A stretch of DNA of 64,000 nucleotides from assembly GCA_963807235.1 (NCBI GenBank), contig CAWEBF010000012.1, positions 124,001 through 188,000 of the forward strand, read 5' to 3'. Every line of letters begins with the position of its first letter. Position 1 is the first letter of the stretch. Shown here in pieces: positions 9,489-17,073 of this stretch. The notes under the pieces are model-generated. The model was not told the DNA's origin, ran no database searches, and saw nothing but the letters and a program-made list of their open reading frames with translations. Position numbers and translations under genes: made by a program. This DNA is from CAWEBF01 sp963807235. GTDB taxonomy: Bacteria; Acidobacteriota; Vicinamibacteria; Vicinamibacterales; UBA2999.

Positions 9489-10994
9489 ATGCGGACAGCC
9501 TTCTTCCTTCTTGCGTTCGCTCTTTTGCCTGGAAGTGCGTCGCCGCAAACGCCTCGGCCGGAAGTGCTGAACGCCTCCTCCACGGCACAGTCGAGCGACA
9601 CACAAGCTACGGCTGCCGCCATCGAAGCCATCGTTCGCGGCGACTACGCCCGCGCCGCCGGGCTGCTCCAGCCGCTGGTACAGCGCTGGACGGGGAACGC
9701 CAACGACGCCGCGGCTTTCTTCCTGGCGGCGCTCTACGAGCAGGGACTCGGCGTGCCGCAGGACGAAGCGCGGGCATGTGCATTGAATGTGCGAAGCCAC
9801 GAGAGCGACGGACCGTTCGGGCGCCTTGGAGGAGAACTGGCGCGCGCGAAGATGCAGGCGTTGGGCCCGGACTGGGCCCGCCTCTGCATGATGCTCGCAC
9901 ACGCGGGGCCGAATCATGGGTTCGCGCCGGCCCGCTTCGCGCTCGACGTGGACCACTGGGTCGCCATCGACTTGTCCACCGAGAAGCAGCAACTCGTGGC
10001 CACGGTGTCGTACCGGAACCGGGAGAAGAATGCTTCCTTGATTGGTCCGGCGAGGGGCGCCGTGTTCCTGCCAATCGAGTACACGAGGCTTGGCACCGGC
10101 AGCGATGGGGCGACACTCCGTCACTTCGTCGAAGTGGCCATGTGGGTCCCCGGAGACGCTTCCACCTGGAGCCTTCAGTGGTCGCTCGGTGAGATCGTGG
10201 AAGGAGACGTCGTTGCCGTGACGACGGACACGCTGACCACGATCGAAAGCGACGCGCCGCCAGCCGATGTGTTGCTGCAATTGAGAGACCTCGTGGCGTT
10301 GCGAGTCAACGATGCGGGACACGCCGAGTTCGAGATCTTCAACAGACCCAATGCCGCGAGCGAAGCAATCCCCACGGCCGCTGAACGGCGCGAGCTCGCC
10401 GAACAGACCGCCAGGCGCCGGACCGCCGACGAGAAGGTCAACTGGACGCGGAGACGCGACGCCGGACGCGCGCCGACATTCGACTACGTCGATGCCGACG
10501 GCTGCCACGACTTGTTCGTCTACGGGTGGTCGGCCGGGCGCGCCGACTCGATCGCGATCCGTGCCGACCGGCAATCGTTGGAGCTGTCCACGTCGCCACG
10601 AACATTCGACCTAGCGGCTCCGACCGCGGAGATCGAAGTGGTCGCGGACGTCTTCGAGCGCCCCCAGCGACAGTGGGGGTTCTGCACCGACACCGGTGAC
10701 GCGAGCGTGCGGCACGAAACCTGGCGCGCTGTTGCTGGAACAATCACCATCCAGCTGTCGGCGCCGGGCCTGCGCGCCGAGGCCCCGAACCGGTATCGCG
10801 CCACGATTCAGATCGAGAACGCGGAATTCATGAACCCGGCCGGCGCGCTGATTCGATCGTCACGCCCGATCCGGCTGACGGCCGTCGCGGGTTTCAGCGG
10901 GGGCCGCCGCCCCCAATCGGCTGAATCAGCCGGGCGGAATGTCGGTCCTGGCGAAGTCCTTCCCGACGAACAGCAGGGTGTCGTTCGCCGCTGA
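9489..10994 (+). CDS. Exported protein of unknown function with SEL1/TPR-like N-terminus
   Basis: Not recognised as a named family. I start at the ATG at 9489, which opens a signal peptide (MRTAFFLLAFALLPGSAS). Residues about 40-120 resemble a SEL1-type helical repeat (YARAAGLLQPLVQRW, AAFFLAALYEQGLGVPQDEARA). The rest is a mixed domain with several cysteines. The last 23 codons overlap the convergent vapC gene, so the true C-terminus may be shorter if a shift lies near 10900. Confidence 0.55.
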   Translation: MRTAFFLLAFALLPGSASPQTPRPEVLNASSTAQSSDTQATAAAIEAIVRGDYARAAGLLQPLVQRWTGNANDAAAFFLAALYEQGLGVPQDEARACALNVRSHESDGPFGRLGGELARAKMQALGPDWARLCMMLAHAGPNHGFAPARFALDVDHWVAIDLSTEKQQLVATVSYRNREKNASLIGPARGAVFLPIEYTRLGTGSDGATLRHFVEVAMWVPGDASTWSLQWSLGEIVEGDVVAVTTDTLTTIESDAPPADVLLQLRDLVALRVNDAGHAEFEIFNRPNAASEAIPTAAERRELAEQTARRRTADEKVNWTRRRDAGRAPTFDYVDADGCHDLFVYGWSAGRADSIAIRADRQSLELSTSPRTFDLAAPTAEIEVVADVFERPQRQWGFCTDTGDASVRHETWRAVAGTITIQLSAPGLRAEAPNRYRATIQIENAEFMNPAGALIRSSRPIRLTAVAGFSGGRRPQSAESAGRNVGPGEVLPDEQQGVVRR

Positions 10995-11315
10995 CGCCGT
11001 TCCATAGGCCAGGCAATCCCCGAAGTTCAGACCGGCCGGATGGCGCCCGCGGCCAAACCGCAGGAACGCGTCGACCGCTCGCTCGGACTCGCGCTCGCCG
11101 AAGGGGATTACGGTGATGCCCAGTTCCTTGACCAGGGCCTCCACGGTCGGCGCGGCCGGAAGCGACGGGCGACGGCCAGCCAGCACCAGCATCGTTTCGG
11201 CAAGCGTGGGGGCACCCACGCGGACGTGGTCGGCGTCGAGGATCCAATCGACGAGGTCCAGGTGCCCGGCTTCCGCGAAGAGAATGGCGAGCAATGCGGA
11301 CGAGTCGAGCGTCAT
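10926..11315 (-). CDS. vapC: VapC-type PIN-domain ribonuclease toxin
   Basis: 129 residues, the normal length for VapC. The first conserved acidic residue is in MTLDSSALLAILFAE, the central glutamate in PTLAETMLVLAG, and the last acidic residues in NFGDCLAYGTA and LLFVGKDFARTDI. It should cleave RNA (tRNA or rRNA in known members) unless bound by the antitoxin. Its ATG overlaps the antitoxin stop (ATGA), so the two are translated together. Confidence 0.9.
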   Translation of the reverse strand: MTLDSSALLAILFAEAGHLDLVDWILDADHVRVGAPTLAETMLVLAGRRPSLPAAPTVEALVKELGITVIPFGERESERAVDAFLRFGRGRHPAGLNFGDCLAYGTASAANDTLLFVGKDFARTDIPPG

Positions 11316-11581
11316 ACTCCTTCCGGTCCGTAGCCGAGGATGGCGTCCTCTTCTTCGCGCGACAGTCGGCGGCCGCGCTCCTTCGACGGCAAGCCCGCCC
11401 ACACCTTGTCTTCGAGAAAGCGCAGCAGGCGTGTCCGCCGGGCTCGCGGCGAGACACTCCTCAGCCGGCGGCGGCGTTCGTCGAGCGCACGGCGAATGGC
11501 TTCGGTCTTCGATTCGCCCGTGAGCCGGGCCACTTCGGCTGCGAGGCGCTCAACCTCGTCGTTCTTGATGTTCAGCGGCAC
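11312..11581 (-). CDS. vapB: VapB-type antitoxin
   Basis: 89 residues from a GTG at 11579-11581. The opening VPLNIKNDEVERLAAEVARL and TGESKTEAIRRAL match the Rv0623/PSK-type VapB family, a ribbon-helix-helix-like DNA-binding N-terminus followed by a toxin-binding tail. An ATG seven codons upstream (11602) is possible, but it would sit inside the operator palindrome, and the family normally begins at the PLNIKN segment. Confidence 0.85.
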   Translation of the reverse strand: MPLNIKNDEVERLAAEVARLTGESKTEAIRRALDERRRRLRSVSPRARRTRLLRFLEDKVWAGLPSKERGRRLSREEEDAILGYGPEGV

Positions 11582-11585
11582 GCTT

Positions 11586-11611
11586 ACACCATGGTATATC
11601 AACCAAGGTGT
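11586..11611. promoter_or_regulatory. Palindromic operator of vapBC
   Basis: Arms 11586-11595 (ACACCATGGT) and 11602-11611 (ACCAAGGTGT) are inverted copies with one mismatch around a 6-base spacer, immediately upstream of the vapB GTG. VapBC complexes typically repress their own promoter through such a site. Confidence 0.7.
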
Positions 11612-11641
11612 AACGGTGTAGCCTGCCGCTCGGGAACCCGA

Positions 11642-11669
11642 ATTCAGAATGCAGAATTCAGAAGTCAGA
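11642..11669. repeat. Heptameric tandem array (ATTCAGA type)
   Basis: Units ATTCAGA, ATGCAGA, ATTCAGA and AGTCAGA. The array at 11750-11777 is its inverted partner. Confidence 0.85.
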
Positions 11670-11718
11670 AACTTCAGTCGGAACTGAATCCGTGGCGTCT
11701 CCGGCCCGGAACAGTCAC

Positions 11719-11739
11719 GGCAGAAGGTTACCTTCTGCC
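11719..11739. terminator. Perfect palindrome, possible hairpin
   Basis: GGCAGAAGGT and ACCTTCTGCC flank a single T, giving a 10-bp stem potential between two mirrored heptamer arrays. No T-run follows, so an intrinsic terminator role is uncertain. Confidence 0.5.
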
Positions 11740-11749
11740 TCAGTGCAGT

Positions 11750-11777
11750 TTCTGAATTCTGAATTCTGAACTCTGAA
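11750..11777. repeat. Heptameric tandem array (TTCTGAA type)
   Basis: Units TTCTGAA three times, then CTCTGAA, ending three bases before the RDD gene stop. It is the reverse complement of the 11642-11669 array. Confidence 0.85.
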
Positions 11778-11779
11778 TT

Positions 11780-13336
11780 TCACAACGGCCAGTGGCGCGG
11801 CACCTTCACCACGAAGGTGCCCGCAATCTTGTCGTGCCACGCCTGCTGCTCGGGATCGCGCAGCACCCATAGGCAGCCGATCCCCAGCACACCGATCGAG
11901 AAGATGCTGGCGAGGCTGCGCACGAGCGCCTCGGCGGGGCCCAGACGGGTGCCGTCGATGCGCGTCACACGGAGCTGGCAGATGATGCTGCCCACCGTGG
12001 CCCCCTTCCACGCCCAGAAGGCAAAGCGATAGGCCAGGAACAGCGGCACGAACATCTCGTCGTCCAGGGGCTCCAGCAAGCCGATCGTGATGCCCACCAG
12101 GATGAGGTCCAGCGCGAATGCCGCCGCGCGATCGGTGAACGAGGCTCGCGGAAACAGGATGGGCGCGTCACCCATGGGCAGAGGAGGTACCACACCAACC
12201 GTCTCTCCAGCAGGCGTCGCGGTGAATGCGGCGGCGGAGCCAAGCGACCCTTCGAGCGTCGGGGGCGGCGGCGCCGGCGGCGGAATCGGCACCACCGGCT
12301 GTGGCGGCGGCGGGTTCTCCTTGCGATACGCCGCGACGAAGGCCAGCCAGGCCGCGCCCAGGCCCGTGGCGCCCGCCAATGCCCAGACCACCCCGCCGAG
12401 GATCGGCACCATGTAGATCAGGATCAGGAGCACGGATCCGATGGCGAACGAACGAGCCAGCAGGAGCCGGCTGTGCTCGCCTTCGGACACCAGCCGGCTG
12501 CCGAGCCACCTCGCGACGGCAATCTTTCCGATCAGTCCGGCCACGAAGACGGCGCCGAGCGCAACGGGCACCACCAGGAGACCGATCACCGACGCCGCCA
12601 GCAGCAGCACGATTGGCCCCAACAGCAGCAGGACCACCAGACCAGTCACCAGTGCCTTCAAGGGCGTCTCGGCCAGGGTGTCGGCCGCCACACGGACCGG
12701 ATGGTCGAAGATCAGCAGCACCGCCAGGTAGAGCAGGAAGACGACGCCGATGAAGGCCCAGACCCATCCCAGATCGGGCACGACGGGCCGCGCCCACAAC
12801 AGCCCCCGCATGAGCCAGGGCAGCAGGCCGCGCACGCGGTCGCCCAGGGCGCGGAAGCCGACCACCACCTGCTCGCCACCGGGCATGAAGCCGGACGGCG
12901 CATCCAGGCCCCCGCCGACGACCACGACGTCACGACGGACCGCGGTGCCGGGCTGCACCGCCAGGCTGCCTCCGACCACCACGAGGTCGCCTTCGATCAC
13001 CGCTTGCGGCCCGAGCCGCGCCTCGCCGAGCACGACCACCAGGTCTCCATTGACCCGGCCCTCGACGGTGGCGGTGCCCATGATCACCACGAGATCTCCG
13101 GTTTCGTCCCCCGCGGCGAGCACGTAGTCGCTGCCGACGCGCACGACCTCGTCCCCGGACTGGCCGAAGTCGTCGAACGGCGGCAGCGGTTCCGGAGCCT
13201 GAGGTGCGGGTGGCGCGTCGGGCGCCTGCGGCGCCGGCGCCGCGGGCTGGGGCGCAGGCGGCGCCGCGGGCTGTTGCGCGCCTGCACCCACCGTCGAGAG
13301 TGCCAGCGCGAGCGCAAGCACGAAGGCTTTGATCAT
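11780..13336 (-). CDS. RDD-family membrane protein with bactofilin-like repeats
   Basis: 518 residues from the ATG at 13334-13336, which opens a signal peptide (ALALALSTVGAGAQ). A Pro/Ala-rich linker is followed, at about 60-150, by short parallel-beta-helix-like repeats (GDLVVIMGTATVEGRVNGD, GDLVVVLGEARL, GDLVVVGGSL) resembling bactofilin. About five membrane helices, a proline-rich stretch and a C-terminal RDD domain (FTDRAAAFALDLILVG ... DGTRLGPAEALVRSL) follow. It lies downstream of a sigma factor and its probable anti-sigma partner, probably as their target or cofactor. The molecular role is unknown. Confidence 0.7.
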   Translation of the reverse strand: MIKAFVLALALALSTVGAGAQQPAAPPAPQPAAPAPQAPDAPPAPQAPEPLPPFDDFGQSGDEVVRVGSDYVLAAGDETGDLVVIMGTATVEGRVNGDLVVVLGEARLGPQAVIEGDLVVVGGSLAVQPGTAVRRDVVVVGGGLDAPSGFMPGGEQVVVGFRALGDRVRGLLPWLMRGLLWARPVVPDLGWVWAFIGVVFLLYLAVLLIFDHPVRVAADTLAETPLKALVTGLVVLLLLGPIVLLLAASVIGLLVVPVALGAVFVAGLIGKIAVARWLGSRLVSEGEHSRLLLARSFAIGSVLLILIYMVPILGGVVWALAGATGLGAAWLAFVAAYRKENPPPPQPVVPIPPPAPPPPTLEGSLGSAAAFTATPAGETVGVVPPLPMGDAPILFPRASFTDRAAAFALDLILVGITIGLLEPLDDEMFVPLFLAYRFAFWAWKGATVGSIICQLRVTRIDGTRLGPAEALVRSLASIFSIGVLGIGCLWVLRDPEQQAWHDKIAGTFVVKVPRHWPL

Positions 13337-13404
13337 GCGATCTCCTTTTCCTTGAAAGACCCACGACGCCGCGCGCTCACGCGCGCGACGTCGCGGTGTC
13401 GATG

Positions 13405-13875
13405 TCATGTGGCCGCGCGGCCCAACGTCACGCGCGTCAACACAGCCGCGCACAACGCGAACACTCCACCCATCACGACGGCGAATATCGAGGCATAGAA
13501 CACCAGGGGGCCGAGCAGCGTGCGCCACACGGCCTGCACGGCCGCCGCCACATCGAGGACGCGCCGCACGCTCTCGGGCGGCTCCCACGTCAGGTACTGG
13601 CCGGCCGCGGCAGCCAACGCCGCCACGCTCCTGGCCGTGACCTGCAGCGCCGACGGCATCCACCAGAGACCCGCGCCGATGACCACGATCGTGGCCGTTG
13701 CGGCAACCAGGCGGCCGGTCGCCGGCCAGGCAAACCACGGCCGCCGGTACCACGGCGCCTCGCGACGGCGGGCAACGGCTTCCATCACGCGAGGCGTCAG
13801 CGAGCCCTGCGCTCGCGGCGCGGGCAGCCGCCTCAAGGCGGCATCGATCTCGCGTTCCAGCTCAGCGGGATCCAT
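13405..13875 (-). CDS. Probable anti-sigma factor, membrane-bound
   Basis: 156 residues: a cytoplasmic N-terminus (DPAELEREIDAALRRLPAP) followed by two hydrophobic segments (about 52-75 and 124-150). It overlaps the end of the ECF sigma factor by 14 bases, the usual arrangement of a sigma/anti-sigma pair. It has no HxxxCxxC zinc motif, so it is not a classic ZAS protein. The call rests mainly on context. Confidence 0.6.
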   Translation of the reverse strand: MDPAELEREIDAALRRLPAPRAQGSLTPRVMEAVARRREAPWYRRPWFAWPATGRLVAATATIVVIGAGLWWMPSALQVTARSVAALAAAAGQYLTWEPPESVRRVLDVAAAVQAVWRTLLGPLVFYASIFAVVMGGVFALCAAVLTRVTLGRAAT

Positions 13876-14401
13876 GGAGCGGGGTCAGGTGCCGCCTGAG
13901 CGCCAGGCGGCCGCGATGCATGTCGGTCTTGAGCTTGCCCAGCGACACTCGCAGAAGAGCCGCGATCTGCTCGTACGTGTGGCCGTCGAAGTGGAAGAGC
14001 ACCAGCGGCACACGTTGGTGATCGGGCAGGGCGGCAAGGGCACGGCCGAGACGTGTGGCTTCATCCGTCCGGTGCAGGTCGTCCACCACCGAAGAAGCCA
14101 TCGAGTCGATGGCCTCTTCGGCAGGGGACGCATCGCCGTCGCGTCCGAGCTCGCTGAAGAAGCGCCATCGGCGGCGATAGCGCGACAGATGGTTCAGGCA
14201 CAGGTTGGTGGCCACGGTCTTCAGCCACCCGCCGGCGCTGGGGCTTGCCGCCAGCCCGTCGAATCGCTCGAACGCCTTGAGAAACACCGTCTGCGCCACG
14301 TCCTCGGCCTCGGCATGGTTTCCAAGCAACCGCACGGCGGTGGCATACACCATGTCCTCGTACCGCCGCACGAACGCCTCAAACTCGTCCGCGCCGGTCA
14401 T
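13862..14401 (-). CDS. ECF-type RNA polymerase sigma factor
   Basis: 179 residues. Region 2 is visible as FEAFVRRYEDMVYATAVRLLGNHAEAEDVAQTVFLKAFERF and region 4 as LAALPDHQRVPLVLFHFDGHTYEQIAALLRVSLGKLKTDMHRGRLALRRHL. It should direct RNA polymerase to a small stress or envelope regulon. First gene of a three-gene minus-strand operon with the probable anti-sigma and the RDD protein, which suggests self-regulation. Confidence 0.9.
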   Translation of the reverse strand: MTGADEFEAFVRRYEDMVYATAVRLLGNHAEAEDVAQTVFLKAFERFDGLAASPSAGGWLKTVATNLCLNHLSRYRRRWRFFSELGRDGDASPAEEAIDSMASSVVDDLHRTDEATRLGRALAALPDHQRVPLVLFHFDGHTYEQIAALLRVSLGKLKTDMHRGRLALRRHLTPLHGSR

Positions 14402-14690
14402 GGGAGCTGCCAGCTCCGCTCGCCGTCACTGCTGCTAGAACACAACGCCTCACTGGAAGTTTCAACATCGGCGCACGCCCGGGGATACGGCCAGCTCGAG
14501 GGGATGTTCCACGGCAAGAAAATGGTCAGATTCGCCACGGATGCGGACCCAAAGCCAGCCTCCAATCAAACTTCCCGCACGTACGAATCTGTAATTGGCG
14601 CGATCGGTCGAATTGTCGCTTTTGCTTGAAGATGTTGCACGGAAGAGGTCGGTTTCGCCGCCGTGGTGCCGGAATTGCAGTGCGGTCACC
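14402..14690. other. Divergent promoter region
   Basis: Nearly 290 bases between the sigma-factor operon (minus) and the PEP-CTERM gene (plus). No convincing gene. It must hold the promoters of both units; the only recognisable element is the sigma-54-like site at 14664-14679. Confidence 0.6.
14664..14679 (+). promoter_or_regulatory. Candidate sigma-54 (-24/-12) promoter
   Basis: TGGTGCCGGAATTGCA keeps the essential GG at 14665-14666 and GC at 14677-14678 with the correct 12-base step, and matches TTGCA fully. The expected transcription start would fall at about 14690, right at the chosen ATG, so the message would be leaderless or the true start lies downstream. Confidence 0.4.
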
Positions 14691-15794
14691 ATGCCCTATC
14701 ACTACGAGCTTCAGAATCGCCAGCACTTCAGACACGCGGTGCTGACGGGTGTTGCTCTCGCCTTCTTGCTCCTGCTTCTCGCCCTTGCGCCAGCAAAAAT
14801 CCTTGCCTGGTCGGGGGTCGCATTCGGGAGCCTGACCGTTCCCGAGCAGGCGCCAGCGGAAGAGCAGCTTTCTGTCGGGAGACCAGCTGTCGTCCAGATT
14901 CAGACGCCTCCGGCAATCGAGCCGTTCACCTTCCCGGCGTACGCGGAATGGAGCGACATTGAGATCTCGGACATTGAGATCTCGTGCGCCGATTGCGACC
15001 TGACCTTGAGCTATGGGGTGGGTGGCGCGCTTGACGCGGTGGACAACGAATCGCTGGACGGGCTCGAGCGTTCATCCCAGCTTGGCGCCAGCACGTTGGG
15101 CGCCTCGCATTACCGCTCCGGATCCTCATCTGCCCCGACGGGCCTCGGCGGGGGCGGCGCGGCGGAGGCGGGTAGCCCGGAGTCTTCGGATGAAGCTTCG
15201 GACAGTGCCGGCGAGGCAGTTGCGCAGACTGACGGGGCAGATGGAGCAGAGGAATCCGCGAGTGTCGAGGCCGTTCACACCGCGGAGACACGGTCGGCTA
15301 GCGCAGCGGGCGCAGGCGGCGGCTCGTCGGCTAGCGGCTCGTCGGACAACGGATCGTCGGACAGCGGATCGTCGGACAGCGGATCGTCGGACAGCGGATC
15401 GACCGCATCCGACGTATTGGCCGCCGGAAACGGTTCTGCTGGCGGATCGGCCTCCGACGCGGAAACCACGCTCCTCGAGGAAACCAACCTCGTGCTGTCG
15501 CCGATCTCACCGGTTGCCGACGAGGGCAGCGGCGGCGCGTCGCCGGCCATCAACACGGCGCCTCAGGAAGTCGTGCACGCGCTCGCGGCGGCCCCGGTAG
15601 GCGCGGAGACCGTGCACACCCTGGGCGAGCCCGACGCGATCGAGGCGCTTCTGGATCTGGAGGTGGCCGCTGTGTCCTCCGACAGCGGCGCGGGGGAACA
15701 ACAGCAGACCGTGCCCGAGCCCGCGTCGCTGATGCTCATGGGGCTCGCGTTGACGGCCGTTCTTTACCAGCTGCGACGGGCCGTGCGCGCGTAG
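14691..15794 (+). CDS. PEP-CTERM sorting-domain protein, Ser/Gly/Asp-rich
   Basis: 367 residues. It begins with a hydrophobic segment (about 18-38) that acts as signal peptide, continues as a low-complexity acidic Ser/Gly-rich region with 15-base repeats (GSSDS units at about 15346-15400; DIEIS doubled at about 14956-14985), and ends VPEPASLMLMGLALTAVLYQ followed by basic residues. That tail is the exosortase recognition signal: PEP motif, membrane helix, basic cluster. The protein is probably cut by an exosortase and linked to exopolysaccharide or surface matrix. No exosortase gene is in the window. A GTG at 14742 is an alternative start. Confidence 0.75.
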   Translation: MPYHYELQNRQHFRHAVLTGVALAFLLLLLALAPAKILAWSGVAFGSLTVPEQAPAEEQLSVGRPAVVQIQTPPAIEPFTFPAYAEWSDIEISDIEISCADCDLTLSYGVGGALDAVDNESLDGLERSSQLGASTLGASHYRSGSSSAPTGLGGGGAAEAGSPESSDEASDSAGEAVAQTDGADGAEESASVEAVHTAETRSASAAGAGGGSSASGSSDNGSSDSGSSDSGSSDSGSTASDVLAAGNGSAGGSASDAETTLLEETNLVLSPISPVADEGSGGASPAINTAPQEVVHALAAAPVGAETVHTLGEPDAIEALLDLEVAAVSSDSGAGEQQQTVPEPASLMLMGLALTAVLYQLRRAVRA

Positions 15795-15797
15795 ATC

Positions 15798-15873
15798 GTC
15801 GTTCGCCTCGAGATCGGGGCGAACGTCGTTCGCCTATAGATCCGGGCGAACGTCGTTCGCCTGATCGGCGAAC
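15798..15873. repeat. 27-bp direct repeats with palindromic core
   Basis: Units start at 15798, 15825 and 15852 (the last shortened to 22 bases). Each junction forms GGCGAACGTCGTTCGCC, a near-perfect palindrome, so the region can fold into consecutive hairpins after the PEP-CTERM gene and could serve as its terminator. Confidence 0.8.
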
Positions 15874-15887
15874 GAGGGCCAGAACGC

Positions 15888-15893
15888 TATACT
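15888..15893 (+). promoter_or_regulatory. Probable -10 box of tRNA-Leu
   Basis: TATACT lies 10 bases before the mature tRNA 5' end, the expected spacing for a stable-RNA promoter. No clear -35 box. Confidence 0.45.
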
Positions 15894-15902
15894 GGCTTCG
15901 GA

Positions 15903-15991
15903 GCCTGAGTGGCGGAACTGGCAGACGCAGGAGACTCAAAATCTCCCGCCGGTCACCCGGCGTGTGGGTTCGATTCCCTCCTCAGGCACCA
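15903..15991 (+). tRNA. tRNA-Leu (CAA), CCA encoded
   Basis: The acceptor arms GCCTGAG (15903-15909) and CTCAGGC (15981-15987) pair fully. The anticodon stem GGAGA/TCTCC encloses CTCAAAA with anticodon CAA at 15937-15939. A long class II variable arm (CGCCGG...CCGGCG) and a GGTTCGATTCC T-arm follow, and CCA is encoded at 15989-15991. It reads UUG codons. Confidence 0.95.
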
Positions 15992-16005
15992 AGCCCTCAC
16001 CTTTT

Positions 16006-16033
16006 GAGTCTCCTGCGTGTGCGCAGGAGACTC
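16006..16033 (+). terminator. Strong hairpin after tRNA-Leu
   Basis: GAGTCTCCTGCG and CGCAGGAGACTC form a perfect 12-bp stem around TGTG. TATCTCTTT follows, so it may end tRNA transcription. The right arm is itself a copy of part of the tRNA anticodon arm. A second, less perfect copy lies at 16104-16131. Confidence 0.55.
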
Positions 16034-16089
16034 CAGTATCTCTTTGCCGGTCACCCGGCGTGTGGGTTCGATTCCCTCCTCAGGCACCA
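16022..16089 (+). pseudogene. Partial tRNA-Leu copy A (3' two-thirds)
   Basis: From the anticodon arm onward this repeats the tRNA at 15903-15991. The variable arm, T-arm, 3' acceptor strand and CCA are identical, but the 5' half is absent and the anticodon loop is altered, so it cannot form a tRNA. It lies exactly 98 bases after the matching part of the true gene. Confidence 0.85.
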
Positions 16090-16119
16090 AGCCCTCACCT
16101 TTTGAGTCTCCTGCGTGTG

Positions 16120-16166
16120 CCCAGGAGACTCCAGTATCTCTTTGCCGGTCACCCGGCGTGTGGGTT
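16120..16166 (+). pseudogene. Partial tRNA-Leu copy B (truncated)
   Basis: A second copy again 98 bases on, matching copy A through the variable arm to GTGTGGGTT and then diverging into a heptamer array. Together these make a 98-bp tandem repeat rooted in the tRNA. Confidence 0.8.
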
Positions 16167-16184
16167 TGTCCTTGGTCCCCAAGG

Positions 16185-16233
16185 ACCAAGCACCACGGAC
16201 CAGGTACGGACCAAGAACCAGGCACCAAGGACC
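16185..16233. repeat. Heptameric tandem array (ACCAAGG type)
   Basis: Seven consecutive 7-base units rich in ACC/GGACC fill the space between the truncated tRNA copy and the bactofilin promoter. Confidence 0.8.
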
Positions 16234-16244
16234 AGTGCAGGCGA

Positions 16245-16250
16245 TATACT
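16245..16250 (+). promoter_or_regulatory. Possible -10 box for bactofilin
   Basis: TATACT stands 25 bases before the bactofilin ATG; no -35 box is evident. Confidence 0.3.
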
Positions 16251-16275
16251 TTGTCTTTGTTCCCCGCACTGCCCC

Positions 16276-16671
16276 ATGACACGCATTGGTCCGTCGTTCG
16301 TCATCTCCGGTGAGCTGCAGAGCAGCGAAGACATGGTCATCGAAGGCCGCGTGGACGGGCTCATCCAGATCAAGAACGCGCCGCTGACGATCACTCGAGG
16401 CGGAGCGGTCAGGGCCGACGTGCATGGTGTGCGCGTGCTCGTGCAAGGCCAGCTCAAGGGCAGCATCTCGGCGAGCGAGCGGATCGAGCTGGCGGCCAGC
16501 GCCCAGGTGGAAGGGGCGCTCAGCGCGAACCAGGTCATCATCACCGAGGGCGCGCGGTTCGATGGGGGCATCGACATGCGGCGCCGGACCATCGAGTCGA
16601 AGATGGCGCAGTATCGTTCGCAGCAAGCCTCTGGCGCGGCCAACGGAATCGCGCCCGCCGCCGCTTCATGA
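16276..16671 (+). CDS. Bactofilin (polymer-forming cytoskeletal protein)
   Basis: 131 residues, the usual bactofilin size. The central beta-helix repeats are visible as GELQSSEDMVIEGRVDGLIQ, ADVHGVRVLVQGQLKGSI and QVEGALSANQVIITEGARFDGGIDM. Bactofilins self-assemble into filaments without nucleotide and scaffold envelope or polysaccharide machinery. The start at 16276 follows directly on the repeat-rich spacer; longer upstream readings translate the tRNA copies and are rejected. The next gene overlaps its stop (ATGA). Confidence 0.9.
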   Translation: MTRIGPSFVISGELQSSEDMVIEGRVDGLIQIKNAPLTITRGGAVRADVHGVRVLVQGQLKGSISASERIELAASAQVEGALSANQVIITEGARFDGGIDMRRRTIESKMAQYRSQQASGAANGIAPAAAS

Positions 16672-17060
16672 ACGTCGCGGCCGTCCGGCTCGTGGGCGTG
16701 TGCCTGCTGGCCAGCCTGGCGGGCGCCTGCGGCGGCAACCTCACCTTCAGGGCGATTCAGGTCGGCAAGTCGCTGAACTCCGACAACAGCGTGGGTGTGT
16801 TGGCCACGACGTTCAAGCGGAACGACACCATCTATGCCGCCATCCTGACCGACGGCTCGGGCAGCGCGACGCTGGGGGCGCGGTTTTCGTACGGCGGCCG
16901 CGTGATCAGCGAGCCGGAAAAGCGTGTCTCGTACAGGGGCTCCGCGGCCACGGAGTTTCACATCGAATATTCAGGCGGTTTCCCGCCAGGCGACTACGAC
17001 ATCGAGCTCTTCGTGAACGGGATGTCGGTCGGGATGCGGCGCGTGCGCGTCGAGGCCTGA
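16668..17060 (+). CDS. Predicted lipoprotein of unknown function
   Basis: 130 residues. A lipoprotein signal ends LAGACGG with the lipidated Cys at about 21. The mature part is a small beta-sandwich-like domain (YSGGFPPGDYDIELFVNGMSVGMRRVRV) of the kind often placed in extracellular adhesion or binding modules. It overlaps the bactofilin stop and is probably co-expressed. Confidence 0.65.
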   Translation: MNVAAVRLVGVCLLASLAGACGGNLTFRAIQVGKSLNSDNSVGVLATTFKRNDTIYAAILTDGSGSATLGARFSYGGRVISEPEKRVSYRGSAATEFHIEYSGGFPPGDYDIELFVNGMSVGMRRVRVEA

Positions 17061-17073
17061 AGGCAACCAGACA

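Noticed and set aside
14462..14692. 76-residue minus-strand frame upstream of the sigma factor
   Set aside because: No ribosome binding site or recognisable fold; lies in the divergent promoter region.
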